Translations under genes and position numbers: made by a program
Shown: piece by piece, positions 7,069 through 14,455 of the stretch
Position numbering within the stretch: position 1 is the first letter of the stretch
How the letters are laid out: every line of letters starts with the position of its first letter
From: JAJDFU01 sp964595955
GTDB lineage: Bacteria > Bacteroidota > Bacteroidia > Chitinophagales > Saprospiraceae
Direction: 5' to 3'
Assembly (NCBI GenBank): GCA_964595955.1
Contig: CAZQSF010000051.1
Span: forward strand, 1-29,174
DNA: 29,174 nucleotides
The notes under the pieces: model-generated
Database searches by the model: none
What the model saw: the letters and a program-made list of their open reading frames with translations, nothing else
What the model was told of the DNA's origin: nothing

Positions 7069-7854
7069 TCAAAACTGGAATCGGATCCCGTTGCGAACGG
7101 CGTAGATCAGCCGGGGTACAGTCTCCGGAGGGGCCGCATCGTAGATGAAGTTGAGGTAAAACTGAAAGGACAAGTATTTGGAGATGCCAAAGCTCAGGTT
7201 GTTCAAGGAGGTGATGCGATAGTCCGACACCCGGTTGATGCGCGGTTGATAGTAGAGCGTGTGGTTAAAGCCCACCGTTTTGCTGGGCAACCAGGTAAAA
7301 GCCGCATACACGGTTGCCCGGAAATCGCGATGGTAAGTAATGGCGTCCTCCAGGCCGCTGTCCTCCTCGTATTCGTACATCACCGACCCGCCCAGGTTGA
7401 GGTAAAGCGAGTCCTGCCGCACGATGTTGAACCGGGGCCCCGTGCCCCACAACGCACGCACGTTGATCTCCTGAATCACATTGCGCTGCACCTGGGTGAA
7501 AGCCTCCCAGACAAACCAGGCATTGAAGCGATAATTGTAGCGAATGTGGCCAAAGGCGCGATTGGAAAATACGGAGCGGGTTTCGTCCGGGTTTTCGGGA
7601 TCTTCCAATAGGGTCAGGTAGTATGTACCCAGAAAAATGAGCCGGTGGTTGTTCTTCAGATACTCCAGGCGCGCTTCGTTATTGAAGTCGAAAAACCGGC
7701 CGGCCTTGTTGCGGCGTATGTTGAACCCGACCTCTGCAAAGCCTTGCCAGCCCTCTTTTTTGACGTTCAAGCGAAGGGATTCCGTATTGATGATCTGGCT
7801 GTGAAGCGGAAGGCAAAAAAGAAGAAACAGGAAAAAGACAATCGGGCGCAGCAT
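7069..7854 (-). CDS. DUF481-type outer-membrane beta-barrel protein
   Basis: A 261-residue exported barrel protein if started at the Met followed by LRPIVFFLFLLFCLPLHSQ, a clear signal peptide ending before QIIN. The open frame extends 22 residues further upstream (to 7920), but that part lacks a leader pattern. The mature chain is a run of alternating aromatic/polar strands (for example FAEVGFNIRRN, RLIFLGTYYLTL, HIRYNYRFNAWFVWEAFTQVQ) and ends in IRFQF, a C-terminal Phe typical of outer-membrane barrels. This pattern fits DUF481, a family of poorly characterised porin-like proteins. It is the first of three same-strand genes (barrel, pyruvate kinase-like, L,D-transpeptidase) that may be co-transcribed. 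The role is not known. Confidence 0.85.
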   Translation of the reverse strand: MLRPIVFFLFLLFCLPLHSQIINTESLRLNVKKEGWQGFAEVGFNIRRNKAGRFFDFNNEARLEYLKNNHRLIFLGTYYLTLLEDPENPDETRSVFSNRAFGHIRYNYRFNAWFVWEAFTQVQRNVIQEINVRALWGTGPRFNIVRQDSLYLNLGGSVMYEYEEDSGLEDAITYHRDFRATVYAAFTWLPSKTVGFNHTLYYQPRINRVSDYRITSLNNLSFGISKYLSFQFYLNFIYDAAPPETVPRLIYAVRNGIRFQF

Positions 7855-7995
7855 GTCGGGCGGGTGTTCGTTCAGGAGAGCTAAAGTAACACCCAGCCTG
7901 CAATGAATGACAATTATCAATATCGAATGTGAATTTTATCAGGCACCGCCCGGCAGGGCGCCGTTATTTTGGGAATTCAAAAATACATTCTAGCT

Positions 7996-8166
7996 ATGTA
8001 CCTCGTTGACTGGCTGACCGCAAACCTGCTCATGGGTTTTATGGTACTCGTCATTTTCGGCACGGCTGCCGTAATGCTCTACGTGGCCTTCACCAAAAAG
8101 GAAGGGGCTGCGGATAACGTAGAGAAGTACCGGCAGGAAGAGGAAGAAGAAGAACTGGTCGAGTAA
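7996..8166 (+). CDS. Small one-helix membrane protein with acidic tail
   Basis: A 56-residue protein starting at the ATG before YLVDWLTANL; a TTG nine codons earlier is possible but weaker. One hydrophobic segment (residues about 10-33, LLMGFMVLVIFGTAAVMLYVAF) is followed by KK and a strongly acidic tail (RQEEEEEELVE). The topology is probably N-out with the charged tail in the cytoplasm, from the positive-inside rule. A TTATTTTG sequence at 7964-7971 sits 25 bases before the ATG and partly matches the Bacteroidota -7 box. It stands alone, divergent from the DUF481 gene and convergent with the protease gene. No family recognised; such peptides often attach to larger membrane complexes, but none is indicated here. 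Confidence 0.7.
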   Translation: MYLVDWLTANLLMGFMVLVIFGTAAVMLYVAFTKKEGAADNVEKYRQEEEEEELVE

Positions 8167-8217
8167 TCCCGGACGACCGCAGAACAGGCCTCCGGTCGCC
8201 ACGCAGGGCTTGAGCGC

Positions 8218-9846
8218 TTACTTCAGCAGAGCCCTATAGGCATCCGCATCGTTGAGCAGCTCGATAGCCTTGGTAATTTCGGCATCGTTCTTGAGGCGCA
8301 TTTTCACTTTGCCCACCTGATAATAATATCGGGTGGCGATATCCTCTTCGATCAGTTTGCGGATGGCCTCCTTGTGTTCGAGTATGGCAGCTCGCTTCAC
8401 CTTGTCCAGGCCCTCGGCGATATCCTCCAATTCGTCCTCCAGCGAATATCCCTCCTCGCGGTTGACCTCCTCCAGTTTTTCCAGCAGTTTTTCACTTTTC
8501 GTCTTGTACTCGAAATTGCGTTTCTGCAGGAAGGCCTGAAAGTCGGCGTACGCATCGAACGAAAAGTCTTCCACTTCTGGGATCGTCTCGTTTTCCAGGC
8601 AGAATTGGGTAACGTAATCGAAAAGGTAGTGATCCTCGATCAGGCTTTTCACAACCTGGTTGTCGGTGATCTCTTCCAGCAAAATATCGGGCTTGACCCC
8701 TCCGCCATCCAGTACGGTGCGCCCGATTCGGGTTTTGAACGGCTGGCGTTCATCGTCGGGGATATGCACGGGCTCGCCCTCTTTGTACTTCACGCTCTGT
8801 ATGCAACGCCCACTGGGAATGTAATACTTCGCCGTGGTGAGTTTGACCTTCGCATTGTAGCCCACATCCCGGGTATTTTGCACCAGGCCTTTGCCGTAGG
8901 TCCGCTGCCCGATGAGCACGCCCCGGTCGTAGTCCTGGATGACCCCGCTGACGATCTCGGAGGCCGAAGCCGAGTTTTGGTCGATCAGCACAACCAGCGG
9001 AATGTCCGTATCAATGGGCGTGTTCTGGGTCCTGAAGCTGCGGTCCCACTCCTTGACTTTACCCTTGGTGGTCACGACCAGCTCGTTCTTGGGAATAAAT
9101 ACATTGGCGACGTTTACAGCTTCGGTGAGCAAGCCGCCGCCATTGCCGCGCAGGTCGAGGACAATGCCCTTGAGGTTGGGTTGCTCTACCTGAAGTTCCT
9201 TCAGGGCTTTGCCCACATTTCGGCCGGCATTGCGGGTAAAAGTGGTGAGGGCGATATAGCCGATATCCTCGCTTACCAGGCCCTTGTAAGGCACATTGGG
9301 AATACTCACTTCGTCGCGCACCAGGCGGATGTCGATGGTTTCCTCCCGGCCGGGTCGCTTTAGGGTGAGCTTCACCTCTGTGCCCGGAAAGCCGCGAAGG
9401 ATCTCATTGACCTCGTCCGGGGTCTTTCCCCTGGCTTCCTTGCCGTCCACTGCCACGATCTGATCCCCCACCTTCAAACCGGCGGTTGCGGCCGGCTGGC
9501 CTTCGTACAACTCGGTGATGGTCACGTAATCATCGATCATCTCGCTCATGGCGCCGATGCCGTTGTACCGGCCTTCGGTCATGTAGCGGTAGCCCTCGAT
9601 GTCGGATTCGGAAATGTAGTTGGTGAACGGGTCCAGGCTGCCCACCATGGCGTCGATGCCGGTGCGCATGAGCTCGCCGGGATCCAATTCGTCCACGTAA
9701 TAGGTATTGAGTTCCCGGTACAAGTTGACGAAGATCTCCAGGTTCTTGGTGATCTCGAATTCCTTGTTATCCGCTTGAAAGGTAGCGGACATTCCCAGGG
9801 TGACCACGACAACCAGAATGGTCAAGCGTTTTCCCAACTGCTGCAT
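8218..9846 (-). CDS. S41 family C-terminal processing peptidase (CtpA/Prc type)
   Basis: A 542-residue periplasmic serine protease. Order of parts: N-terminal signal/anchor (residues 7-22); cap region with YVDELDPGELMRTGIDAMVGSLDPFT (50-75), typical of the family; a PDZ domain (about 105-175) with the binding loop GLKVGDQIVAVDG; then the S41 fold with DLRGNGGG (231-238). The catalytic pair is Ser294 in SASASE and Lys319 in YGKG, 25 residues apart as in known CtpA enzymes. A C-terminal tail of about 150 residues is charged and helical. These proteases trim or degrade exported proteins from their C-termini. The gene is monocistronic, with a 340-bp gene-free region upstream that holds a strong hairpin in its presumed leader. 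Confidence 0.95.
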   Translation of the reverse strand: MQQLGKRLTILVVVVTLGMSATFQADNKEFEITKNLEIFVNLYRELNTYYVDELDPGELMRTGIDAMVGSLDPFTNYISESDIEGYRYMTEGRYNGIGAMSEMIDDYVTITELYEGQPAATAGLKVGDQIVAVDGKEARGKTPDEVNEILRGFPGTEVKLTLKRPGREETIDIRLVRDEVSIPNVPYKGLVSEDIGYIALTTFTRNAGRNVGKALKELQVEQPNLKGIVLDLRGNGGGLLTEAVNVANVFIPKNELVVTTKGKVKEWDRSFRTQNTPIDTDIPLVVLIDQNSASASEIVSGVIQDYDRGVLIGQRTYGKGLVQNTRDVGYNAKVKLTTAKYYIPSGRCIQSVKYKEGEPVHIPDDERQPFKTRIGRTVLDGGGVKPDILLEEITDNQVVKSLIEDHYLFDYVTQFCLENETIPEVEDFSFDAYADFQAFLQKRNFEYKTKSEKLLEKLEEVNREEGYSLEDELEDIAEGLDKVKRAAILEHKEAIRKLIEEDIATRYYYQVGKVKMRLKNDAEITKAIELLNDADAYRALLK

Positions 9847-10186
9847 AGTAATCTTTCTTGGGAGCCCCTCCGGATAGCAGCCCGAGGGCTGCTGTTCTTG
9901 CCGAACGAACTCGGTCGATGTGAAATGAACGAAATGGCCGAGCGGCCTATTGTCGCAATTTTTTTTCGCTGAATGTCCGGACGAAAGCGACGCCCTCCTT
10001 CAGGCTCGATAGCTGCCTCCCACTGGGTATGGCTTCTCCGTTTGGATTACCGAAGCCCGAATGGGGCAGAACAGGGAGTTCCGTTGCGAAAGCAAAACCC
10101 AGTATTCCGTGGGGCGACTCTTGATGTCCGTTCGACTCAGCGCTGCATAATAACGCTTCAGAGGGCATTGCGGTTGCAGTATGCTG
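9847..10186. other. Intergenic region upstream of the S41 peptidase gene
   Basis: No gene recognised; the frames here have no family features. It holds a perfect inverted repeat, AGCAGCCC-ga-GGGCTGCT (9876-9893), 30 bases before the protease ATG and so probably in its leader. A second, GGCC-gagc-GGCC, lies around 9940-9952, followed within a few bases by a T-run (about 9960-9967). On the plus strand that resembles a terminator, but no plus-strand gene precedes it. Confidence 0.45.
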
Positions 10187-10957
10187 CTATTCGCCTTCGC
10201 GCAGGAACCGGATCACCAACTGGAACAGCTCGTCGGGCGCTTCGGCATGAACCCAATGCCCGGCTCCCGCTACGGTTTCCAACCGGGCCTGGGGAAAGCG
10301 CTCCAGGATGTCCGGCCAGTCTTCGTCGCGCAGGTAGCCCGACCTTTCGCCCCGGATGAACAGGGCCGGCCCCGGATAGGTGGAGCCGGCTTCCAGAGGA
10401 GCGAGGATCTGCGGGTAATCCTCGTAGATCACCGGAAGATTCATTTTCCACCGGTAGCCGCCTCCTTTTGCCCGGCTCAGGTTCTTGAGTAAAAACAGGC
10501 GGATGCTCTGCTCGGCGATGCGTTCGGCGAGTTGGGTATCGGCTTCCTGCCGGTCTTGGATCGCCTGCAGGTCCAGTTCCTGCAAAGCTTCGAAAATGAA
10601 CTCATGTCCCCCGGAATAGGCTTTGGGAGCCATATCCACCACGATGAGCTTGCTCACGGAATCGGGATAGGTCAGGGCCAGCTGCATGGCTGTTTTACCG
10701 CCCATGGAGTGCCCCAGGACACTGGTCTCATGGATCCAGTTGGCCACCATGAATTCGTGCAGATCCTCGGCCATCTCCGGATAGGACATGCTCTGCACAT
10801 GGGGCGATCGGCCGTGATTGCGCTGATCCAGCAGGTAGACCAGGTGGTGCTCCGCAAAGCGGCGCCCCAGGGTCTGCCAATTGTCGAGCATGCCGAACAG
10901 GCCGTGCAAAATGAGCAGGGGCTCCCCCTGGCCCAGCATTTTGTAGTTGAGTTCCAT
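10187..10957 (-). CDS. Alpha/beta-fold hydrolase (YbfF-like esterase)
   Basis: A 256-residue cytoplasmic hydrolase. Visible marks are the oxyanion-hole HGLFG (18-22), DQRNHGRSP (44-52) typical of the YbfF/ABHD11 group, the nucleophile elbow GHSMGG with Ser84, and the catalytic His234 in GAGHWVHAEAP. The acid residue is less clear: RGERSGYL stands where related enzymes often carry Asp. The probable activity is on short acyl esters or thioesters; the substrate is unknown. Length fits the family. The ATG lies 20 bases after the stop codon of the PorT-like gene on the same strand, so the two are likely co-transcribed. A cap domain of about 60 residues sits between PKAYSGG and the RGE strand. Confidence 0.92.
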   Translation of the reverse strand: MELNYKMLGQGEPLLILHGLFGMLDNWQTLGRRFAEHHLVYLLDQRNHGRSPHVQSMSYPEMAEDLHEFMVANWIHETSVLGHSMGGKTAMQLALTYPDSVSKLIVVDMAPKAYSGGHEFIFEALQELDLQAIQDRQEADTQLAERIAEQSIRLFLLKNLSRAKGGGYRWKMNLPVIYEDYPQILAPLEAGSTYPGPALFIRGERSGYLRDEDWPDILERFPQARLETVAGAGHWVHAEAPDELFQLVIRFLREGE

Positions 10958-10977
10958 GTCGCGGGTTTGCTATGACC

Positions 10978-11853
10978 TCAGATGCGGAATCCTACCGACA
11001 GCTCGAAGGTGAGGTTGCGATCAAAATCATCCGCCAAGATCACTTGAAGCTGATCGTCGAGTTCGCTGCGGCGAAAGTCCTGCGCATCGTTGGTGATGTC
11101 GTTGAGGCCGTACTGGACCCGGCCGGTGAGGTACAAGCCGGTACCCAGGTAGAAGCCCAGGCCGCCAACCAGGCTGGCCTCGAAACGGCGGTACAAGTCT
11201 TCGTCCGGCCTCGGGTTTTCGTAATAAGCGCCCATGCGCTCCGGCACCAGTACGGTGGCGCCGCCCAGCAGAAAGGGAATGTCCTCCCCTTTGCCCACGC
11301 GCTCGTGCGCATCGCTGAAGTAGCGGTGCTCCTGGCCGATCTCCAGCTCGGGCAGCAGTTGGTTCTGATCGTTGTAGAACAACTGCCCTTCAGCCCGGGC
11401 GCCCACCAGATAGTTGAAGTTCACGCCGCCCAAAACCTCCAGCGGACCGAAGCGGCCCACCGCCAGGATGGGTAGCTGAAGGTAGTTGAGGTCTACCTCC
11501 AGGGTCATATTCCGGTTGCCCTGGGTGATAAAAGCTTCGCCTGACTCAAAGAGCAGGACCAGGTAGGATCTTCCGTCGTAATCGTACCGGTAGCCCTTTT
11601 GCGAAAACAAGAGTTCGGCCCGAAGCGCGAAATACGAATTAAACTCATAGCTGAAGGTAGGCCCCACGTGAAAGCCGGTGTTGTAGCGAATGTTCTCGGC
11701 TTCCGCACCACTGGGGTCGGTTTCCCGGGGTCCCAGCTTATTGTTGAAGGTGAGGCCGGCGCGGATGCCGCCGTGGAATTGTTGGGCCAAGAGGGGCATC
11801 GCGGAACCCAGAGCAAAGAGCAAGAGAAGAAGGGCGCGCATGGGCGTGTGCAT
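10978..11853 (-). CDS. PorT-like outer-membrane beta-barrel protein
   Basis: A 291-residue protein started at the Met before HTPMRALLLLLFALGSAMPLLAQ, a signal peptide; Met5 (11841) is an alternative start. The open frame continues 83 codons further upstream, but those codons belong to a broken ABC-permease gene, so the longer start is wrong. The mature part begins QFHGGIRAGLTFNNKLG and has a barrel pattern of alternating residues (FHVGPTFSYEFNSYFALRAELLFSQKGYRYDY, YLQLPILAVGRFGPLEVLGGVNFNYLVGA), ending in LTFELSVGFRI. This is the common PorT-type outer-membrane beta-barrel of Bacteroidota. Function unknown. GGCTTTGTACTTTGG just upstream of the ATG has a partial -7 box. It is followed by the hydrolase gene 20 bases downstream. 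Confidence 0.85.
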   Translation of the reverse strand: MHTPMRALLLLLFALGSAMPLLAQQFHGGIRAGLTFNNKLGPRETDPSGAEAENIRYNTGFHVGPTFSYEFNSYFALRAELLFSQKGYRYDYDGRSYLVLLFESGEAFITQGNRNMTLEVDLNYLQLPILAVGRFGPLEVLGGVNFNYLVGARAEGQLFYNDQNQLLPELEIGQEHRYFSDAHERVGKGEDIPFLLGGATVLVPERMGAYYENPRPDEDLYRRFEASLVGGLGFYLGTGLYLTGRVQYGLNDITNDAQDFRRSELDDQLQVILADDFDRNLTFELSVGFRI

Positions 11854-11888
11854 TTTAGCAGCCAAAGTACAAAGCCTGGCCGGCTTTT

Positions 11889-12114
11889 TCAGGCCGCCGT
11901 TTTGCGATAACTCCACACGGCAAATCCATTGACCCCTACAGCCATCAGCCCGATAATAAAAGTGCCTCTGCACATTTGCCCAGCCGCTGCCCTTGAGCAG
12001 TACGAGCCGCATGAGTTCCACAAAATACTTGACCGGGTTGAAATGGGTGATGGCCTGCGCCCAGGGCGGCATGCTTTCAATGGGCGTGAACAGCCCGCTC
12101 ATGAGGATAAAGAG
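11889..12114 (-). pseudogene. 3' remnant of an ABC-2 type transporter permease gene
   Basis: The frame reads LFILMSGLFTPIESMPPWAQ, then an ITHFNPVKYFVELMR-type segment. This is the characteristic last part of ABC-2 permeases (drug/polysaccharide exporters). After the QRHF codons the reading frame breaks within a TTTT run and the true ending, IIGLMAVGVNGFAVWSYRKTAA-stop (stop at 11889-11891), continues in another frame. Removing one T would restore it. All upstream permease sequence is missing; at about 12112-12116 it joins the start of a GNAT gene. It is therefore truncated and frameshifted. The remnant keeps only the last transmembrane region, so no transport function is expected. Confidence 0.82.
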
Positions 12115-12278
12115 ATGGGCTCATCGCCAGAGCAGGCGATGAGCAGCAGATGCAGCTTACCGGCCAGGCGGCTATGATAGACCTCCGCGGGATAGGGATC
12201 CAGAAATTCGGGAATTTGGCGGGAAAGGGCTACCGCTATGGCTATATCGCCGGTCTGGATCGAATAGGAAGGGCTCAT
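12099..12278 (-). pseudogene. 5' remnant of a GNAT N-acetyltransferase gene
   Basis: An ATG overlapping the exonuclease III stop (ATGA) opens a 59-codon frame. It reads IQTGDIAIAVALSRQIPEF, then a DPYPAEVYHSRL segment and LHLLLIACSGDEPI, ending SLSS-stop. This is the usual N-terminal third of a GNAT acetyltransferase, up to where GFKVGY-like strand 4 should follow. Instead the sequence runs into an ABC-permease tail at about 12112-12116. The acetyl-CoA binding half is absent, so the product cannot be a working enzyme. The 4-base overlap with xth suggests the intact gene was once translated together with it. The stop overlaps the permease frame's ATG. Confidence 0.8.
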
Positions 12279-13048
12279 GGCAGGTCAATTTCCACCCATA
12301 CGGGGCAGTGATCGGAATGTACGGCTTCCTGACGATGGGTGGCCCGTCGCAGTTTATCGGCCAGGTTGTCGGTCACCGACTGGTAGTCGATGCGCCATCC
12401 CTTATTCTTGGCACGGGCCTGGGCGCGGTAGCTCCACCAGCTGTACTCCACCTTATCGGGGTTCAGGTGGCGGAAGGCATCGGTAAAGCCCTGCTCGAAC
12501 CAGCGGCTCAGCCATTCCCGTTCTTCGGGCAAAAAGCCGGAGGTCTTTTTGTTGCGGACCGGATCGTGAATGTCCATTTCGGTATGGGCAATGTTGTAAT
12601 CGCCCACCACGATGAGGCGCGGCCGTTCGGCCAGTAGCTGCCGGACCCAGGGCACGAAGTCCTCGAGAAACTGCATCTTGAAAGCCTGGCGTGCATCGCC
12701 GGTGGTGCCGGAGGGGAAGTAGCAGTTGAGCAGGGTCCAGTCGCCGAAGTCCGTGCGCAGGATGCGCCCTTCCTGGTCGTATTCGGCTATGCCGCAGCCT
12801 TCGATAACGGCATCCGGCTCGCGGGTGGTCAGGGTTGCCACCCCGCTATAGCCCTTCTTCTCGGCCGAATGCCAGAAATGCCGGTATCCCAGCTCCTCGA
12901 AGACCTCCACGTTCACCTGTTCGGGCCGGGCCTTGGTTTCTTGTACACACAAAATATCGGGGCGGTTTTCCTTCAGCCAGTCGGGCAGATCTTTATTGAC
13001 AGCGGCCCGGATGCCGTTCACGTTGTAGGATGCGATGGAGATAGACAT
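12275..13048 (-). CDS. xth: Exodeoxyribonuclease III (AP endonuclease)
   Basis: A 257-residue Mg-dependent nuclease that cuts at abasic sites and degrades 3' ends during base excision repair. Family residues are in place: SYNVNGIRA (7-15), Glu37 in QET, Tyr110 in NCYFPSG, Asp150 and Asn152 in GDYNIAH, Asp221 in GWRIDYQ and His247 in SDHCP. Length is normal. I chose the ATG at 13048 because SISIASYNVNG is the canonical N-terminus; the frame extends 13 residues more but with no family sequence. The gene is divergent from the response regulator (133 bp between starts). Its stop overlaps the ATG of the truncated GNAT gene. Confidence 0.96.
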   Translation of the reverse strand: MSISIASYNVNGIRAAVNKDLPDWLKENRPDILCVQETKARPEQVNVEVFEELGYRHFWHSAEKKGYSGVATLTTREPDAVIEGCGIAEYDQEGRILRTDFGDWTLLNCYFPSGTTGDARQAFKMQFLEDFVPWVRQLLAERPRLIVVGDYNIAHTEMDIHDPVRNKKTSGFLPEEREWLSRWFEQGFTDAFRHLNPDKVEYSWWSYRAQARAKNKGWRIDYQSVTDNLADKLRRATHRQEAVHSDHCPVWVEIDLP

Positions 13049-13181
13049 GCAATGCGGTTTCTGAACAGATGAGGTGCGGCTTGCCAACCGGCAAAAGGGA
13101 TTTTTTCGGCAGGGGTTAAATATGATAAACTCTTTCTACATTAGAAACCCAGAGAAGAGCGAAAAACGAATAACCCCAGTC

Positions 13182-13940
13182 ATGACCGCCTTGATCGTTG
13201 ACGATGAGCCCGATAGCCACGACGCGCTCGTAGAATTGCTGCGCGTTCACCAGCCCGATATACAGGTGCTGGCCCATTGCTACAACATAGCTGAAGGCTT
13301 GGCCGGCATTCGGCGCCTGGAGCCTGAATTGCTGTTTCTGGACATTGAGCTGCCCGATGGGAAAGGTTTTGACCTTCTCGAGCAGTTGGGAGAACCTACC
13401 TGCTGGGTCATTTTCATCACGGCCCACAGCCACTATGCTCAAACCGCCATTCGCTTCAGCGCTGTAGATTTCCTCACCAAGCCCATCACCTCGGGTGACC
13501 TGGGGCGCGCCCTCAACGGCGCCCGTCGAGCGGAACGCAAGCGCAGGACCACCGAAGAGCAGATCCGCATCCTGCAGGAGGCACTTCGCAATCTTCCGGA
13601 GCAAAAGCTGCCCACTTTGCTGGCCATTCACACCCAACAAAGCATTATCTACCGGCGCGTGGCGGATATTATCCGGCTAAAAGCGGATACCAATTACACC
13701 GAATTCCACTTTGCCACCCCGCCCCACAAGGTGATCGCTTCGGTCAACCTCGGGGAATACGAGGAGCAATTTCGTCCTTACCCCCAATTTATGCGCGTAC
13801 ACCGCTCCCATCTGGTCAATCTCACCTACGTGAGTTCGTACATGCATCAGGGAAGCCACCTCGAGCTGCAAAACGGCGCTCAGGTGAGCGTATCCCGGTC
13901 CAAACGCGAAGAGTTGTTCCAGCGACTGGACACGATTTGA
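13182..13940 (+). CDS. LytTR-family response regulator
   Basis: A 252-residue DNA-binding regulator with two domains. The receiver (1-120) has the acidic pair Asp7/Asp8, phospho-acceptor Asp54 in FLDIELPDG, Thr80 in FITAH and Lys100 in TKP. The LytTR domain (about 150-252) shows the usual RRVADIIRLKADTNYTEFHF start and FMRVHRSHLVNLTYV motif. The start is set at MTALIVDDEP; the frame reaches back to 13074 without domain sequence. Such regulators pair with LytS/YehU-type kinases of the His_kinase family. The next kinase of that type on the strand starts at 15986, beyond the 127-residue and DyP genes. Pairing is an inference. The gene is divergent from xth. Confidence 0.94.
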   Translation: MTALIVDDEPDSHDALVELLRVHQPDIQVLAHCYNIAEGLAGIRRLEPELLFLDIELPDGKGFDLLEQLGEPTCWVIFITAHSHYAQTAIRFSAVDFLTKPITSGDLGRALNGARRAERKRRTTEEQIRILQEALRNLPEQKLPTLLAIHTQQSIIYRRVADIIRLKADTNYTEFHFATPPHKVIASVNLGEYEEQFRPYPQFMRVHRSHLVNLTYVSSYMHQGSHLELQNGAQVSVSRSKREELFQRLDTI

Positions 13941-14061
13941 CCTTCCTTCAGGGAAAAGGGCCACTGATTCAAACAAGCCGGGCGCCGGGGAAACGGCATG
14001 GGTACGGCTTCTTGCACGCCCCTATTTTAGGAGCATTGAATCCGTATAATACCCCAGTATC

Positions 14062-14445
14062 ATGCCTATCACGCGAATCGCCGACCTGAAAAAGGTCATC
14101 TCCAACCCGAATGACTGGTTTAACCAAGTATCTCCACCCGGGGAGGCCGAACCCTACTCGACGGCTGCTGAATACTGCGGCATTCAGGAATTGGGCTACG
14201 TGGTCGGTCATCCGGAAGCCATTGCATTTGCTGCGCGCTACCCCGTCTTCAAAAACCCGGCAGGTGAGGAAAAGTATTTCCGGGTATATGTGGGCGTCAG
14301 GGAAATCGAGGGGGAGGAAGTCACCGATTACCTCAAAGAAGATCACCACAACGTAGGGCTTTCCTGCCCGCCCTTTTCCCAACCGCCCACGGCTGTATTT
14401 GACGAGGCCATGCTTCGCAACGCCTTGGGTCTGGCGGGAGCTTAA
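14062..14445 (+). CDS. Unrecognised 127-residue protein upstream of the DyP peroxidase
   Basis: I do not recognise a family. The protein starts MPITRIADLKKVI, has no signal peptide or membrane segment, and is soluble-looking with mixed helix and strand. Notable stretches are YCGIQELGYVVGHPEAIAF, a KYFRVYVGVREIEGEEVTDYL strand-helix, and a Pro-rich CPPFSQPP segment before a C-terminal helix FDEAMLRNALGL. Two cysteines and two adjacent histidines (EDHHN) are visible. Only 10 bases separate its stop from the DyP ATG, so the two are surely co-transcribed. That makes it a candidate partner, substrate carrier or cargo-like companion of the peroxidase. TATAAT stands about 13 bases before its ATG, too close to be a promoter for it. 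Confidence 0.75.
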   Translation: MPITRIADLKKVISNPNDWFNQVSPPGEAEPYSTAAEYCGIQELGYVVGHPEAIAFAARYPVFKNPAGEEKYFRVYVGVREIEGEEVTDYLKEDHHNVGLSCPPFSQPPTAVFDEAMLRNALGLAGA

Positions 14446-14455
14446 TCCGACCCAC

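Noticed and set aside
11854..12102. N-terminal extension of the PorT-like gene
   Set aside because: These codons encode a permease fragment and an out-of-frame stretch; a signal peptide begins at the ATG at 11853.
14044..14049. TATAAT before the 127-residue gene as its promoter
   Set aside because: It is too close to the ATG (about 13 bases) and has no partner element.
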